From: Pseudomonas asplenii
GTDB taxonomy: Bacteria; Pseudomonadota; Gammaproteobacteria; Pseudomonadales; Pseudomonadaceae
Direction: 5' to 3'
NCBI RefSeq assembly: GCF_900105475.1
Contig: NZ_LT629777.1
Span: 1,922,001-1,986,000, forward strand
Length of the DNA stretch: 64,000 nucleotides
The stretch's first letter is position 1, and each line of letters begins with the position of its first letter. Under the pieces are notes generated by a model, which was not told where the DNA came from, ran no database searches, and saw nothing but the letters and a program-made list of their open reading frames with translations. Shown here piece by piece: positions 1-9,854 of the stretch. The position numbers and the translations under genes were made by a program.

Positions 1-85
1 CATGCACACCGGCCCAACGTGCAAATTCCAGGGTAGTGCAAATCGGCTCAGGGACATCGTCAACTGGCAAGCACCCCAGGGAGTG
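1..85 (-). ncRNA. ssrS: 6S RNA (ssrS), 3' part outside the window
   Basis: The minus strand downstream of zapA carries a tract resembling 6S RNA from pseudomonads as I remember it (CCCTGGGGTG, then GTCCCTGAGCCGAT, GCACTACC and CACGTTGGG). A TATACT box lies at 96–91, placing the transcript start near 84–85. 6S RNA mimics an open promoter and sequesters the sigma-70 RNA polymerase holoenzyme in stationary phase. The zapA–ssrS–ygfA order is conserved in gammaproteobacteria, which supports the call. Only about 85 nt of an expected 180 or so are present. The exact 5' end is inferred from the -10 box. Confidence 0.8.
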
Positions 86-115
86 ATGCCAGTATAACCG
101 AAAGGGCCGTGGGAA

Positions 116-433
116 TCAGCCCTTGCTGGTGTCCGAATCGGAAGACAGCACCAGATCCACCCGGTCCAGCAGGTCGCGCACCTGCTCGCGCGTCGAGCCG
201 CTGGCCTGCACATCGGGGCGTTCCTGCTTGTGCAGCAGGTCGTGGGTGATGTTCAGCGCGGCCATCACGGCGATGCGATCGGCGCCGATCACTTTGCCGC
301 TGCTGCGGATCTCGCGCATCTTGCCATCCAGGTAACGGGCGGCGCTGACCAGGTTGCTGCGCTCTTCCTGGGGGCAGATGATCGAATACTCCTTGTCGAG
401 TATTTGCACGGTAACGTTATTGCTTGAACTCAT
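116..433 (-). CDS. zapA: cell division protein ZapA
   Basis: A 105-residue protein of normal ZapA length. The N-terminal beta-rich segment (VTVQILDKEYSIICPQEE) and the following helix (LVSAARYLDGKMREIR) match the ZapA family; the C-terminal half is predicted coiled coil. ZapA binds FtsZ at midcell and crosslinks or bundles its protofilaments. It overlaps the upstream small gene by ATGA (430–433), so the two are translationally coupled, and 6S RNA follows immediately. Confidence 0.93.
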   Translation of the reverse strand: MSSSNNVTVQILDKEYSIICPQEERSNLVSAARYLDGKMREIRSSGKVIGADRIAVMAALNITHDLLHKQERPDVQASGSTREQVRDLLDRVDLVLSSDSDTSKG

Positions 434-639
434 GAGTCTTGCTCCAGGGCCTTGAGGCGCGCAATCATCGATTCAACCTTGCGCCGGGCGATTTCGTTCT
501 TTTCAATAAGGTGTGCGCGCTCCTCGCGCCAGGTCTTTTCCTGAGCTAATAGGAGTCCGTTTTGGCTTTTTAGTTGCTCGACCCGGGTAATCAGCAGTTC
601 GAGTCTGGCCATCAGCGCGTGCAGGTCGTTGTCTTCCAT
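430..639 (-). CDS. small coiled-coil protein of the TIGR02449 family
   Basis: A 69-residue protein made almost wholly of heptad-type helix (LMARLELLITRVEQLKSQNGLL). It lies directly upstream of zapA and overlaps it by 4 nt. The TIGR02449 family always precedes zapA in pseudomonads, as far as I recall, and resembles the ZapB/YiiU type of coiled coil. A division-related role alongside ZapA is inferred from this position only. Confidence 0.8.
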   Translation of the reverse strand: MEDNDLHALMARLELLITRVEQLKSQNGLLLAQEKTWREERAHLIEKNEIARRKVESMIARLKALEQDS

Positions 640-799
640 TCGTTATCTACTTTGATGTCGACTGAATAGGACTGATGAGCGGTTGTGAGGGGAGCACTCG
701 GCAAACGAGTTGTGTGGCTCGATGGTCTTGGCATGTCCCTGGGTGCTAGGATACAAGGCCTTCATTCTAGACACTGCGCCGTTCGGCGCCTAGCCGCCC

Positions 800-1354
800 A
801 TGCCTATTCAGAATTCCCCTTATAACGCTTTCGCCAACCTCTTGAACAGTAATGGCCATCCGGTCTCGCCCGCCGAACTGCACGGACTGCTGCTCGGTCG
901 CAGTTGTGCCGGCGCCGGCTTCGAGGCCGACAGTTGGCTGGTGGATGCCGCCGAGCTGCTGGAAGGCGAACCGCAGGACAACGTGCGCAATGCCCTGATC
1001 GGCCTGCAGGAGATGGTCAAGGGCGAGCTGACCAGCGACGACATGACCGTGGTCCTGCTGTTGCCGAGTGACGATGCGCCGCTGACCGAGCGTGCCGCCG
1101 CGCTGGGCCAGTGGTGCCAGGGCTTCCTCGCCGGTTTCGGCCTGACCTATCGCGCCAATGCCCTGAGCGTCGAGGCCACCGAGGTGCTGCAGGACCTGGC
1201 GGCTATTGCCCAGGTCCAGGATGCCCTGGAAGAGTCCGACGACGGCGAGGGCGATTACATGGAGGTCATGGAGTACCTGCGCGTCGCACCGCTGCTGCTG
1301 TTCACCGAGGTCAACAAGCCGGCCGAACCGGCTGCCAAGCCTTCGCTGCACTGA
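800..1354 (+). CDS. ygfB: UPF0149 family protein (YgfB/YecA-like)
   Basis: A 184-residue acidic, helical protein. The features [13 protein letters not shown] near the N terminus and [10 protein letters not shown] in the middle are characteristic of UPF0149. In P. aeruginosa the orthologue YgfB modulates ampDh3 expression and beta-lactam resistance with AlpA; that is family knowledge, not visible here. The gene is divergent from the zapA operon and 36 bp upstream of pepP, so probably cotranscribed with pepP and the ubi genes. The Shine–Dalgarno sequence is weak, but no better start is seen. Confidence 0.88.
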   Translation: MPIQNSPYNAFANLLNSNGHPVSPAELHGLLLGRSCAGAGFEADSWLVDAAELLEGEPQDNVRNALIGLQEMVKGELTSDDMTVVLLLPSDDAPLTERAAALGQWCQGFLAGFGLTYRANALSVEATEVLQDLAAIAQVQDALEESDDGEGDYMEVMEYLRVAPLLLFTEVNKPAEPAAKPSLH

Positions 1355-1390
1355 GTCTCAGGGCCAGCCTGACGGGAGTTCCATCTGCCC

Positions 1391-2725
1391 ATGATCCATA
1401 TCCCCAAAGCGGAATACGCCCGACGTCGCAAGGCGTTGATGGCGCAGATGGAACCCAACAGCATCGCGATCCTGCCGGCCGCCGCAGTGGTCATCCGCAA
1501 CCGCGATGTCGAGCATGTCTATCGCCAGGACAGCGATTTCCAGTACCTCAGCGGTTTTCCCGAGCCCCAGGCGGTGATCGTGCTGATCCCCGGCCGGGTC
1601 CACGGCGAGTACGTGCTGTTCTGCCGCGAGCGCAATGCCGAGCGCGAACTCTGGGATGGCCTGCGTGCGGGTCAGGAGGGCGCGATCCGCGATTATGGCG
1701 CCGACGATGCGTTTCCCATCAATGACATCGACGACATCCTGCCGGGCCTGATCGAAGGGCGCGACCGGGTGTATTCGGCGATGGGCAGCAACCCGGAGTT
1801 CGACCGGCACCTGATGGACTGGATCAACGTGATCCGTTCCAAGGCGCACCTCGGCGCGCAGCCGCCGAACGAATTCGTTGCCCTGGATCATCTGCTGCAC
1901 GACATGCGCCTGTATAAATCGGCGGCGGAAGTGAAGGTGATGCGTGAGGCCGCGGCGATTTCCGCCCGTGCCCATGTGCGGGCCATGCAGGCGGCGCGTG
2001 CCGGCCTGCATGAGTTCAGCCTGGAGGCCGAACTGGACTACGAGTTTCGTAAGGGCGGCGCGAAGATGCCAGCCTACGGTTCGATCGTCGCCGCCGGGCG
2101 CAATAGCTGCATCCTGCATTACCAGCAGAATGACGCGTTGCTCAAGGATGGCGACCTGGTGCTGATCGATGCCGGTTGCGAGATCGACTGTTATGCCAGC
2201 GATATCACCCGGACCTGGCCGGTCAATGGCAAGTTTTCGCCCGAGCAGAAAGCGATCTACGAACTGGTGCTGGCCGCCCAGGAAGCGGCATTCGCCGAGA
2301 TCGCCCCGGACAAGCACTGGAACCAGGCGCACGAAGCCACGGTACAGGTAATCACCCGGGGTCTGGTGGAGCTGGGGTTGTTGCAGGGCGAAGTCCAGGA
2401 TCTGATCGGCACCGAGGCCTACCGGGCCTTCTACATGCATCGTGCCGGCCATTGGCTGGGGATGGATGTGCATGATGTCGGCGACTACAAGGTCGGTGAC
2501 CAATGGCGCGTGCTGGAGGTGGGCATGGCGCTGACGGTGGAGCCGGGGATCTACATTGCCCCCGACAACCAGAACGTGGCGAAGAAATGGCGCGGCATTG
2601 GCGTACGCATCGAGGACGACGTAGTGGTGACCAAGCAAGGTTGTGAAATTCTGACCGGCGGTGTGCCCAGGACCGTGGCCGAGATCGAGGCCCTGATGGC
2701 CGCTGCCCGAGCCTCGGCAGCATGA
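1391..2725 (+). CDS. pepP: Xaa-Pro aminopeptidase PepP
   Basis: A 444-residue protein of the M24B family, normal length. It cleaves N-terminal residues preceding proline. The pita-bread metal site is visible: Asp residues in LIDAGCEIDCYASDITRTW, the His of GHWLGMDVHDVG, and Glu residues in VEPGIYI and GVRIEDD. The N-terminal creatinase-type domain spans about residues 1–170. It is followed by ubiH with a 4-nt overlap (2722–2725). The ygfB–pepP–ubiH–ubiI order is the standard gammaproteobacterial one. Confidence 0.97.
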   Translation: MIHIPKAEYARRRKALMAQMEPNSIAILPAAAVVIRNRDVEHVYRQDSDFQYLSGFPEPQAVIVLIPGRVHGEYVLFCRERNAERELWDGLRAGQEGAIRDYGADDAFPINDIDDILPGLIEGRDRVYSAMGSNPEFDRHLMDWINVIRSKAHLGAQPPNEFVALDHLLHDMRLYKSAAEVKVMREAAAISARAHVRAMQAARAGLHEFSLEAELDYEFRKGGAKMPAYGSIVAAGRNSCILHYQQNDALLKDGDLVLIDAGCEIDCYASDITRTWPVNGKFSPEQKAIYELVLAAQEAAFAEIAPDKHWNQAHEATVQVITRGLVELGLLQGEVQDLIGTEAYRAFYMHRAGHWLGMDVHDVGDYKVGDQWRVLEVGMALTVEPGIYIAPDNQNVAKKWRGIGVRIEDDVVVTKQGCEILTGGVPRTVAEIEALMAAARASAA

Positions 2726-3909
2726 GCCGGTTCAATCTGGCAATCATTGGTGGCGGCCTGGTCGGTGCCAGCCTGGCGCTGACGCTGCAGGCCGGCGCCA
2801 AGGCGCGCGGCTGGAAGATTGTGCTGATCGAGCCTTTTGCTCCTGGCGACAGCTACCAGCCGAGCTATGACGCCCGTTCCTCGGCGTTGTCCTTCGGCGC
2901 CCGGCAGATTTACGAACGCCTCGGCCTGTGGCAGTCGATTGCCCAGCGCGCCGAGCCGATCAAGCAGATTCACGTGTCCGACCGTGGGCGTTTTTCCACG
3001 GCGCGGCTGTCGGCCATCGAAGAAGGCGTGCCGGCCCTGGGTTATGTGGTGGAGAACGCCTGGCTCGGGCAATGCCTCTGGCAGGGGCTGGATCAGGATG
3101 TGGTCAGTTGGCGCTGCCCGGCCGAGGTGACCCGTCTGCAGCCACTGGAAGACGGCTATCGCCTGAGCCTCAACGATGACACCGTGCTCGATTGCGACCT
3201 GGCCGTGCTGGCCGATGGCGGCCGTTCCGGTCTGCGTGAGCAACTGGGTATCGGCGTGCGCAAGCGCCCGTACAACCAGAGCGCGTTGATCGCCAATATT
3301 TCGCCGAGCGAAGCCCATCATGGCATGGCCTTCGAGCGCTTTACCGACGAAGGGCCGATGGCCCTGCTGCCGTTGGCGGACAACCGTTGTGCGTTGGTCT
3401 GGACCCGCCTCGGAATGGACGCCCAGCGACTCGCGCAACTGGACGAGCGCAGCTTCCTCAGCGAGCTGCAGGGGGTATTCGGCTATCGCCTCGGGACGTT
3501 GAAGCAGGTCGGCGCGCGACATCTGTATCCGTTGACCCTGGTGGAGGCCGAGGAGCAGGTCCGCCCACACCTGGTGGTGCTGGGCAATGCCGCCCACAGC
3601 CTGCACCCGATTGCCGGACAGGGTTTCAACCTGTCCCTGCGCGATGCCCAGGCCCTGGCCGAAGCCTTGCTGGCCAGCGAGGCACCGCTGGGCGAGTTTG
3701 CCACCCTGCGCGGTTATCAGGAGCGTCAGCGCCTGGACCAGACACTGACCGTCGGCTTTTCGGACCGGGTCACCCGCCTGTTCGGCAGCGGCCAACCGCT
3801 GGTCGCGCTGGGGCGCAATCTCGGCCTGCTGGGGCTCGATCTGCTGCCGCCGGCCAAGCGCTGGTTCGCCCGTCAGGCCATGGGCCTGGGGACACGTGCC
3901 GATGTCTGA
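2722..3909 (+). CDS. ubiH: 2-octaprenyl-6-methoxyphenol hydroxylase UbiH
   Basis: A 395-residue flavoprotein monooxygenase of the UbiH/COQ6 family, acting in ubiquinone biosynthesis (C1 hydroxylation by family precedent). The N-terminal dinucleotide-binding motif GGGLVGASLAL and the C-terminal FAD motif GNAAHSLHPIAGQGFNLSLRD are intact. The start overlaps the pepP stop (ATGA-type coupling). It is expected to act with the following hydroxylase in the cytosolic/membrane Ubi complex. The assignment as UbiH, not UbiI, comes from gene order. Confidence 0.93.
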   Translation: MSRFNLAIIGGGLVGASLALTLQAGAKARGWKIVLIEPFAPGDSYQPSYDARSSALSFGARQIYERLGLWQSIAQRAEPIKQIHVSDRGRFSTARLSAIEEGVPALGYVVENAWLGQCLWQGLDQDVVSWRCPAEVTRLQPLEDGYRLSLNDDTVLDCDLAVLADGGRSGLREQLGIGVRKRPYNQSALIANISPSEAHHGMAFERFTDEGPMALLPLADNRCALVWTRLGMDAQRLAQLDERSFLSELQGVFGYRLGTLKQVGARHLYPLTLVEAEEQVRPHLVVLGNAAHSLHPIAGQGFNLSLRDAQALAEALLASEAPLGEFATLRGYQERQRLDQTLTVGFSDRVTRLFGSGQPLVALGRNLGLLGLDLLPPAKRWFARQAMGLGTRADV

Positions 3910-3928
3910 TCGACCCATCACTCCATTC

Positions 3929-4026
3929 CCTGTGGGAGCCGGCTTGCTGGCGATAGCTGACGGCGCGGTGCGTCTGTCGGGCTGCGTTATCGTTGATCGC
4001 CAGCAAGACGGCTCCTGCAAGGGGCA
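3929..4026. repeat. REP-type inverted repeat pair between ubiH and ubiI
   Basis: The arms GGAGCCGGCTTGCTGGCGAT (3935–3954) and its complement at 3996–4015 match at 19 of 20 positions and enclose about 40 nt. The layout is that of a Pseudomonas REP doublet. It lies in the 145-bp gap separating two genes that otherwise look cotranscribed, and may stabilise or attenuate the mRNA. Confidence 0.85.
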
Positions 4027-4054
4027 GGCTCACTTTTTACTACAGGCTTGAAGC

Positions 4055-5278
4055 ATGGAAATGCGCGCAGATGTGCTGATTGTCGGGGCTGGGATGGTTG
4101 GCAGTGCCCTGGCCCTGGCGTTGAAAGACAGTGGCCTGCAGGTGCTGCTGCTCGACGGCGGCCCGATGAGCGTCAAGCCGTTCGATCCGCAGGCCCCGTT
4201 CGAACCCCGGGTGAGTGCCTTGTCGGCCGCCAGCCAGCGTATTCTTGAGCGTCTGGATGTGTGGCCGGGCATTGCCGGCCGACGTGCCAGCCCCTACCGT
4301 GACATGCAGGTCTGGGACGGCAGCGGTACCGGACAGGTGCATTTCTCGGCCGCCAGCGTGCATGCCGAGGTGCTGGGGCATATCGTCGAGAACCGGGTGG
4401 TCCAGGACGCCTTGCTCGAACGTCTGCACGACTGCGACATGGGCTTGCTGGCCAATGCGCGGCTGGAGCAGATGCGCCGTTCCGGTGACGACTGGCTGCT
4501 GACCCTGGCCGATGGCCGCAAGCTGCGTTCAGCGCTGGTGATTGCCGCCGACGGTGCCAATTCGGCGGTGCGCCGCCTGGCCGGCTGCGCGACGCGGGAA
4601 TGGGATTACATGCATCACGCCATCGTCACCAGCGTGCGCAGCAGCCGGCCACACCGGATGACCGCGTGGCAGCGGTTTACCGATGATGGGCCGCTGGCCT
4701 TTCTGCCGCTGGATCGCGATGGCGGGCAGGATTGGTGTTCGATCGTCTGGTCGACCACCCCGGGCGAAGCCGAGCGCCTGATGGCGCTCGACGAGGGGGC
4801 ATTCCGTGGCGAACTGGAGCGGGCCTTCGAGGGGCGTCTCGGCGAGGTGATCGCCGTCGATCCGCGACTCTGCGTCCCTTTGCGTCAGCGTCACGCCAAA
4901 CGTTACGTCGCCGAAGGGCTGGCTTTGATCGGCGATGCGGCCCACACCATCCATCCGCTGGCCGGACAGGGCGTGAACCTGGGCTTCCTTGACGCCGCCG
5001 TCTTGGCCGAGGTGTTGCTGCATGCGCTCGAGCGGGGTGAGCGGCTGGCGAATGTGCAGGTGCTGAGCCGCTTCGAGCGTCGGCGCATGCCGCACAACCT
5101 GGGGTTGATGGCAGCGATGGAAGGCTTCGAGCGGCTGTTCCAGGCCGATCGGCTGCCATTGCGCTGGTTGCGCAACACCGGCTTGAAGATGGTCGAGCAG
5201 ATGCCCGAGGCCAAGGCGCTGTTCGTGCGCCAGGCATTGGGCCTGACGGGCGATCTGCCGGAACTGGCGAGGGCCTGA
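4055..5278 (+). CDS. ubiI: UbiH/UbiF/VisC-family FAD monooxygenase, probably UbiI
   Basis: A 407-residue flavoprotein paralogous to ubiH. It has the N-terminal IVGAGMVGSALAL motif, a central DGANSAVR motif, and GDAAHTIHPLAGQGVNLGFLD near the C terminus. Family members hydroxylate the ubiquinone ring precursor; by position after pepP–ubiH this is the UbiI/VisC C5-hydroxylase. UbiF-type activity cannot be excluded from sequence alone. Confidence 0.88.
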   Translation: MEMRADVLIVGAGMVGSALALALKDSGLQVLLLDGGPMSVKPFDPQAPFEPRVSALSAASQRILERLDVWPGIAGRRASPYRDMQVWDGSGTGQVHFSAASVHAEVLGHIVENRVVQDALLERLHDCDMGLLANARLEQMRRSGDDWLLTLADGRKLRSALVIAADGANSAVRRLAGCATREWDYMHHAIVTSVRSSRPHRMTAWQRFTDDGPLAFLPLDRDGGQDWCSIVWSTTPGEAERLMALDEGAFRGELERAFEGRLGEVIAVDPRLCVPLRQRHAKRYVAEGLALIGDAAHTIHPLAGQGVNLGFLDAAVLAEVLLHALERGERLANVQVLSRFERRRMPHNLGLMAAMEGFERLFQADRLPLRWLRNTGLKMVEQMPEAKALFVRQALGLTGDLPELARA

Positions 5279-5342
5279 GGGGCTTTCGGCGACTCGTGCA
5301 ACATCTGGTAACGCCTCTGTTCCGACTTCGGTTGAGGCACCA

Positions 5343-5361
5343 AATGTGAGTCACTATCATT
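5343..5361. promoter_or_regulatory. possible Fur-like box upstream of the iron-binding protein gene
   Basis: Read on the minus strand, the segment AATGATAGTGACTCACATT matches the classical 19-bp Fur box at about 11 of 16 aligned positions, including AATGATA. It lies 33 nt before the start codon of a ferric-iron transport gene, where a Fur operator would be expected. The match is modest. Confidence 0.3.
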
Positions 5362-5394
5362 TCGCGTTCATTTCGAACTCGAGAGATCGCTCCC

Positions 5395-6396
5395 ATGTCG
5401 GCACCCAAGCGCCTACTGACAGCCCTGGCCCTTACCCTGGCGGCGGGCGCCGCCCACGCTGCCGACGAAGTGGTGGTCTATTCCTCGCGGATCGACGAAC
5501 TGATCAAGCCGGTGTTTGATGCCTATACCCAGAAGACCGGGGTCAAGGTGAAGTTCATCACCGACAAGGAAGCGCCGCTGATGCAGCGGATCAAGGCCGA
5601 AGGCGAGAACGCCACCGCCGACCTGCTGCTGACCGTCGACGCTGGCAACCTCTGGCAGGCCGAGCAGATGGGCATCCTGCAGCCGTTCACCTCGAAGACC
5701 ATCGATAGCAATATTCCATTGCAGTATCGTTCCTCGGCCCATCAGTGGACCGGCCTGAGCCTGCGCGCACGGACTCTGGCGTACTCCACCGAGCGGGTGA
5801 AACCCACGGATCTGACCACTTACGAAGCGCTGGCTGACAAGCAGTGGGAAGGCCGCCTGTGCCTGCGCACGGCGAAGAAGGTCTACAACCAGTCACTGAC
5901 TGCCACGCTGATCGAGGTCCATGGCGCGGAAAAGACCGAGCAGATCCTCAAGGGCTGGGTGAACAACCTGTCCACCGACGTGTTTTCCGATGACATCGCG
6001 GTGCTTGAGGCGATCAATGCCGGGCAGTGCGACGTCGGTATCGTCAATACCTACTACTACGGGCGCCTGCACAAGCAGAACCCGAACCTGGCGGTGAAGC
6101 TGTTCTGGCCGAACCAGGGCGACCGTGGCGTGCATGTGAACCTGTCGGGTATCGGCCTGACCAAACATGCCCCGCACCCGGAAGCGGCCAAGGCGCTGGT
6201 GGAGTGGATGACCACGCCTGAGGCCCAGCGTATCTTTGCCGATGTGAACCAGGAGTTCCCGGCAAACCCGGCGGTACCGCCGTCGGCGGAAGTGGCGAGC
6301 TGGGGCAAGTTCGTGCCTGATGCCCTGCCAGTGGAAATCGCCGGCAAGCGCCAGGCCGAGGCGATCCGCCTGATGGACCGCGCGGGCTGGAACTGA
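5395..6396 (+). CDS. hitA: Fe(III) ABC transporter periplasmic binding protein (FbpA/HitA type)
   Basis: A 333-residue protein with signal peptide ([18 protein letters not shown], cleavage after AHA). The mature start [19 protein letters not shown] is typical of the FbpA/FutA class-II iron-binding fold. Paired tyrosines in [14 protein letters not shown] match the ferric-binding Tyr–Tyr motif. It is followed by the cognate permease. No ATPase gene is adjacent; in P. aeruginosa PA5217–PA5216 the ATPase is also encoded elsewhere, as I recall. Confidence 0.92.
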   Translation: MSAPKRLLTALALTLAAGAAHAADEVVVYSSRIDELIKPVFDAYTQKTGVKVKFITDKEAPLMQRIKAEGENATADLLLTVDAGNLWQAEQMGILQPFTSKTIDSNIPLQYRSSAHQWTGLSLRARTLAYSTERVKPTDLTTYEALADKQWEGRLCLRTAKKVYNQSLTATLIEVHGAEKTEQILKGWVNNLSTDVFSDDIAVLEAINAGQCDVGIVNTYYYGRLHKQNPNLAVKLFWPNQGDRGVHVNLSGIGLTKHAPHPEAAKALVEWMTTPEAQRIFADVNQEFPANPAVPPSAEVASWGKFVPDALPVEIAGKRQAEAIRLMDRAGWN

Positions 6397-6412
6397 CCCC
6401 ACCTACACCTTC

Positions 6413-6512
6413 CCTGTAGGAGCGCGGCTTGCCCGCGAATGAGACGATACGGTGCGTCAGTGAGACCGCGTTATCGTTCTTAGTGGGCAAGCCCCGCTCC
6501 TGCAAGGGGGTG
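6413..6512. repeat. REP-type inverted repeat between hitA and hitB
   Basis: The arms GGAGCGCGGCTTGCCC (6419–6434) and GGGCAAGCCCCGCTCC (6485–6500) pair with one mismatch. The element sits inside the expected hitA–hitB operon, which would favour higher expression of the binding protein than the permease. Confidence 0.85.
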
Positions 6513-6537
6513 TACATAACCTCAACCGAGAAACTTC

Positions 6538-8154
6538 TTGGCCCACCCCATTCAACGCCGCTGGTATCCGCTGGTCTTCGCCGTCGCCGCCCTGGTGCTG
6601 TTGCCGCTGAGCGTATTATTGCTGTCCTGGCAGTCGGTCGACACACAGATCTGGTCCCACCTCTGGGATACCCAGATGCCCCGCCTGCTGGGCAATACCC
6701 TGACCCTGGTGGCCGGTGTCGGTGTCGGCGTCACCCTGCTCGGTGTCAGCCTGGCCTGGCTGACCAGTCTCTGCGAATTCCCCGGTCGGCGCTGGCTCGA
6801 CTGGGCGCTGATGCTGCCTTTCGCCATTCCGGCCTATGTCCTGGCGTTTGTCTTCGTCGGTCTGCTGGATTTTTCCGGCCCGGTGCAGACCTTGCTGCGC
6901 GAAGTCTTCGGCAGCAGCCTGCGCCTGCCACGGGTGCGTTCCACCGGCGGGGTGATTCTGGTGCTGGTGCTGGTGTTCTACCCCTATGTCTACCTATTGG
7001 CGCGCAGTGCGTTCCTGGCCCAGGGCAAGGGGCTGATGGAGGCCGCCCGGGTCCTCGGCCAGTCGCCATGGCAGGCGTTCTGGCGGGTTGCCCTGCCGAT
7101 GGCACGTCCGGCCATCGGTGCGGGTGTGGCCTTGGCGCTGATGGAAACCCTGGCGGATTTCGGTGCGGTCTCAGTGTTCAACTTCGATACCTTCACGACC
7201 GCGATCTACAAGACCTGGTACGGCTTCTTCAGTCTTTCCAGCGCCGCTCAACTGGCCAGCCTGCTGCTGCTCGCGGTGATGCTGGTGCTCTATGGCGAGC
7301 GGCGGGCACGGGGCGCCAGTCGCGCTGGCAACGAGCGACCAAGGGGCAGTGCGTTGTACCGACTACAGGGTTTCAAGGCCTGGGCGGCCAGTGGCTGGTG
7401 TCTGCTGGTATTCGCCTGTGCCTTTGTCGTGCCGTTGCTGCAACTGCTGGCGTGGTTCTGGCGGCGCGGGCGCTTCGACCTCGATGAGCGCTACACCGGG
7501 CTGATCCTGCATACCCTGTACCTGGGTGGCATGGCTGCGCTGGTGACGGTGGCGGTGGCGATGCTGCTGGCCTTCGCGCGCCGTCAGGCACCGACCCGGG
7601 TGATTCGGAGCGGCGTCAGCCTGGCCAATCTCGGTTATGCACTGCCCGGCTCGGTGCTGGCGGTGTCGATCATGCTGGCTTTCAGTTACCTGGACCGCGA
7701 GTGGGTGATTCCGTTGTCGAGTTGGCTGGGCGGCGCTGGCAAGCCCTTGTTGCTGGGCAGTCTTTCGGCGCTGTTGTTGGCCTACCTGGTGCGTTTTATC
7801 GCCGTCGCCTATGGGCCGCTGGAAAACAGCCTGGAGCGTATTCGTCCGTCGTTGCCTGAGGCGGCCCGCAGCCTGGGCGTCGGTGGACCACGACTGTTTT
7901 TCAAAGTGTATCTGCCGTTGCTGGTGCCCGGCACCCTGAGTGCGGCGTTGCTGGTGTTCGTCGATGTGCTCAAGGAAATGCCCGCGACCCTGCTGATGCG
8001 CCCGTTTGGCTGGGATACGCTGGCGGTGCGGGTCTTCGAGATGACCAGCGAAGGCGAGTGGGCGCGGGCCTCGTTGCCGGCCTTGACCCTGGTGCTGGTC
8101 GGCCTGTTGCCGGTGATCGGCCTGATCCGGCGTTCGGCCAGGCAAATCGGTTAG
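6538..8154 (+). CDS. hitB: Fe(III) ABC transporter permease (FbpB/HitB type)
   Basis: A 538-residue polytopic membrane protein with two fused permease halves, giving about 12 membrane segments. Each half carries an EAA-type loop: GLMEAARVLGQSPWQAFWRVALPMARPAIGAG is the first, and SLPEAARSLGVGGPRLFFKVYLPLLVPG the second. Fused halves are typical of FbpB. The start is a TTG at 6538 (TTG GCC CAC CCC). No ATG gives the conserved N terminus, and the Shine–Dalgarno sequence is weak. Confidence 0.9.
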   Translation: MAHPIQRRWYPLVFAVAALVLLPLSVLLLSWQSVDTQIWSHLWDTQMPRLLGNTLTLVAGVGVGVTLLGVSLAWLTSLCEFPGRRWLDWALMLPFAIPAYVLAFVFVGLLDFSGPVQTLLREVFGSSLRLPRVRSTGGVILVLVLVFYPYVYLLARSAFLAQGKGLMEAARVLGQSPWQAFWRVALPMARPAIGAGVALALMETLADFGAVSVFNFDTFTTAIYKTWYGFFSLSSAAQLASLLLLAVMLVLYGERRARGASRAGNERPRGSALYRLQGFKAWAASGWCLLVFACAFVVPLLQLLAWFWRRGRFDLDERYTGLILHTLYLGGMAALVTVAVAMLLAFARRQAPTRVIRSGVSLANLGYALPGSVLAVSIMLAFSYLDREWVIPLSSWLGGAGKPLLLGSLSALLLAYLVRFIAVAYGPLENSLERIRPSLPEAARSLGVGGPRLFFKVYLPLLVPGTLSAALLVFVDVLKEMPATLLMRPFGWDTLAVRVFEMTSEGEWARASLPALTLVLVGLLPVIGLIRRSARQIG

Positions 8155-8310
8155 GTGCCAGCTCGGTGCCTTGCGGCTACAATGCGCGGCATTCGGTGCG
8201 GTCCGTCTGACAGACCGGGTGCGGGAATATGGCTCAAGGCCCCATTCATAAAGGGCTACAGTCAGTCCATCACCTGCCCGCACCTTCGCCACGCCCGGAA
8301 GGAGAAACCC

Positions 8311-9393
8311 ATGGGACAGCGCACGCCTTTGTATGACCTGCACCTCGCCCTCGGCGCGAAGATGGTCGATTTTGGCGGTTGGGATATGCCTCTGCACTAC
8401 GGCTCGCAAGTCGAGGAGCACCATCAGGTGCGTCGCGATTGCGGGGTTTTCGATGTTTCGCACATGACGGTGATCGATGTCGCCGGCAGCCAGGCCAAGG
8501 CCTGGTTGCAGTACCTGCTGGCCAACGATGTCGAGCGACTCGGCAGCCCGGGCCGAGCCCTCTACAGCGCCATGCTCAACGAGCAGGGCGGGGTGGTCGA
8601 CGACATGATCGTCTACCGCACCGATTCCGGTTACCGGCTGGTGGTAAACGCGGCCACCCGCGACCAGGACCTGGCCTGGATGAACGCCCAGCTCGGCAGT
8701 TTCGACGTGCAGTTGCTGGAGCGTCCCGAGCTTGCGATGCTGGCTATCCAGGGCCCGCAGGCCCGGCACCGGATCGGTGAGCTGGTGAGCCAGTCCCGTA
8801 GTCAAGTGATCCAGCAGCTCAAACCCTTCGAAGGCCGCAGCGACGGTGACTGGTTCATCGCCCGTACCGGCTACACCGGCGAGGATGGCCTGGAAATCGT
8901 GCTGCCGGCCGAGCAGGCCCCGGCGTTCTTCAACGATCTGGTCGGCGCCGGCATTTCACCGATCGGCCTCGGTGCCCGCGACACCCTGCGGCTCGAGGCC
9001 GGCATGAACCTCTACGGCCAGGACATCGACCTGAATGTCTCGCCGCTGGCCGCCAACATGGCCTGGACCATCGCCTGGGAGCCGAGCACCCGCGATTTCA
9101 TCGGCCGTGCCGCCCTTGAGAGGCAGAGAGCGGAGGGACCTGGGCTCAAACTGGTCGGATTGGTCCTGGAAGAGCGCGGGGTTTTGCGCGCTCATCAAGT
9201 GGTTCGTATCGCCGAGGTTGGCGAAGGTGAGATCACCAGTGGTAGTTTCTCTCCTACGCTGAGCAAGTCCATTGCGTTGGCGCGTGTTCCCATGGCTACG
9301 GCCGATCGCGCTGAAGTTGAAATTCGCGGCAAATGGTACCCGGTTCGCGTGGTAAGGCCGACGTTCGTGCGTCATGGCAAAACCTTGATCTGA
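8311..9393 (+). CDS. gcvT: glycine cleavage system aminomethyltransferase GcvT
   Basis: A 360-residue T-protein, which transfers the methylene group of the aminomethyl-lipoyl H-protein to tetrahydrofolate, releasing ammonia. Family hallmarks are [22 protein letters not shown], the GVFDVSHM segment with the Asp essential for catalysis, and [11 protein letters not shown]. The ATG at 8311 follows a strong AAGGAG. Frame continues open upstream of it, but without a ribosome site. gcvH follows 59 bp downstream. No glycine riboswitch was recognised in the 155-bp leader. Confidence 0.96.
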   Translation: MGQRTPLYDLHLALGAKMVDFGGWDMPLHYGSQVEEHHQVRRDCGVFDVSHMTVIDVAGSQAKAWLQYLLANDVERLGSPGRALYSAMLNEQGGVVDDMIVYRTDSGYRLVVNAATRDQDLAWMNAQLGSFDVQLLERPELAMLAIQGPQARHRIGELVSQSRSQVIQQLKPFEGRSDGDWFIARTGYTGEDGLEIVLPAEQAPAFFNDLVGAGISPIGLGARDTLRLEAGMNLYGQDIDLNVSPLAANMAWTIAWEPSTRDFIGRAALERQRAEGPGLKLVGLVLEERGVLRAHQVVRIAEVGEGEITSGSFSPTLSKSIALARVPMATADRAEVEIRGKWYPVRVVRPTFVRHGKTLI

Positions 9394-9452
9394 TCTTATC
9401 CGGCGAGCCTGCATTGCAGGCTGCTGACACTTTTTCTCGAGGATACTTAAAT

Positions 9453-9836
9453 ATGAGCGTTATCCCTGCCGATCTGCGTTTTGCCGAAAGTCATGAGTGG
9501 GCCCGTCTGGAAGCCGATGGTTCGGTGACCGTGGGTATCAGCGACCACGCTCAGCAAGCCCTTGGGGATGTGGTATTCGTCGAGCTGACGGAAGTCGGCA
9601 CAGTCTTCGCTGCGGGTGATGCGGCTGGTGTGGTGGAGTCGGTGAAGGCCGCTTCCGATATCTATGCGCCGGTGTCCGGCGAAGTGATTGCAGTGAACGA
9701 GGACCTGGCGGATTCGCCGGAGCTGCTCAACGAAGAACCTTACGCGTCGTGGATATTCAAGCTCAAGCCGAGCAATCCGGCCGAGCTGGAAAAACTGCTG
9801 GATGCCGCTGGCTACAAGGCCATCATCGGCGAGTAA
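9453..9836 (+). CDS. gcvH: glycine cleavage system H protein GcvH
   Basis: A 127-residue lipoyl carrier protein. The lipoylation lysine is in the [19 protein letters not shown] motif. The ATG at 9453 is preceded by CGAGGA. It shuttles the aminomethyl group from GcvP to GcvT. In P. aeruginosa the gcvT1–gcvH1 pair is followed by gcvP1; here no P-protein gene follows. Confidence 0.97.
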   Translation: MSVIPADLRFAESHEWARLEADGSVTVGISDHAQQALGDVVFVELTEVGTVFAAGDAAGVVESVKAASDIYAPVSGEVIAVNEDLADSPELLNEEPYASWIFKLKPSNPAELEKLLDAAGYKAIIGE

Positions 9837-9854
9837 ATCGGCGCAGGGTCTCAG

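Noticed and set aside
8155..8310. Possible glycine riboswitch before gcvT
   Set aside because: The gap has some pairing sequence but none of the conserved glycine-aptamer blocks I would expect, and no tandem repeat.
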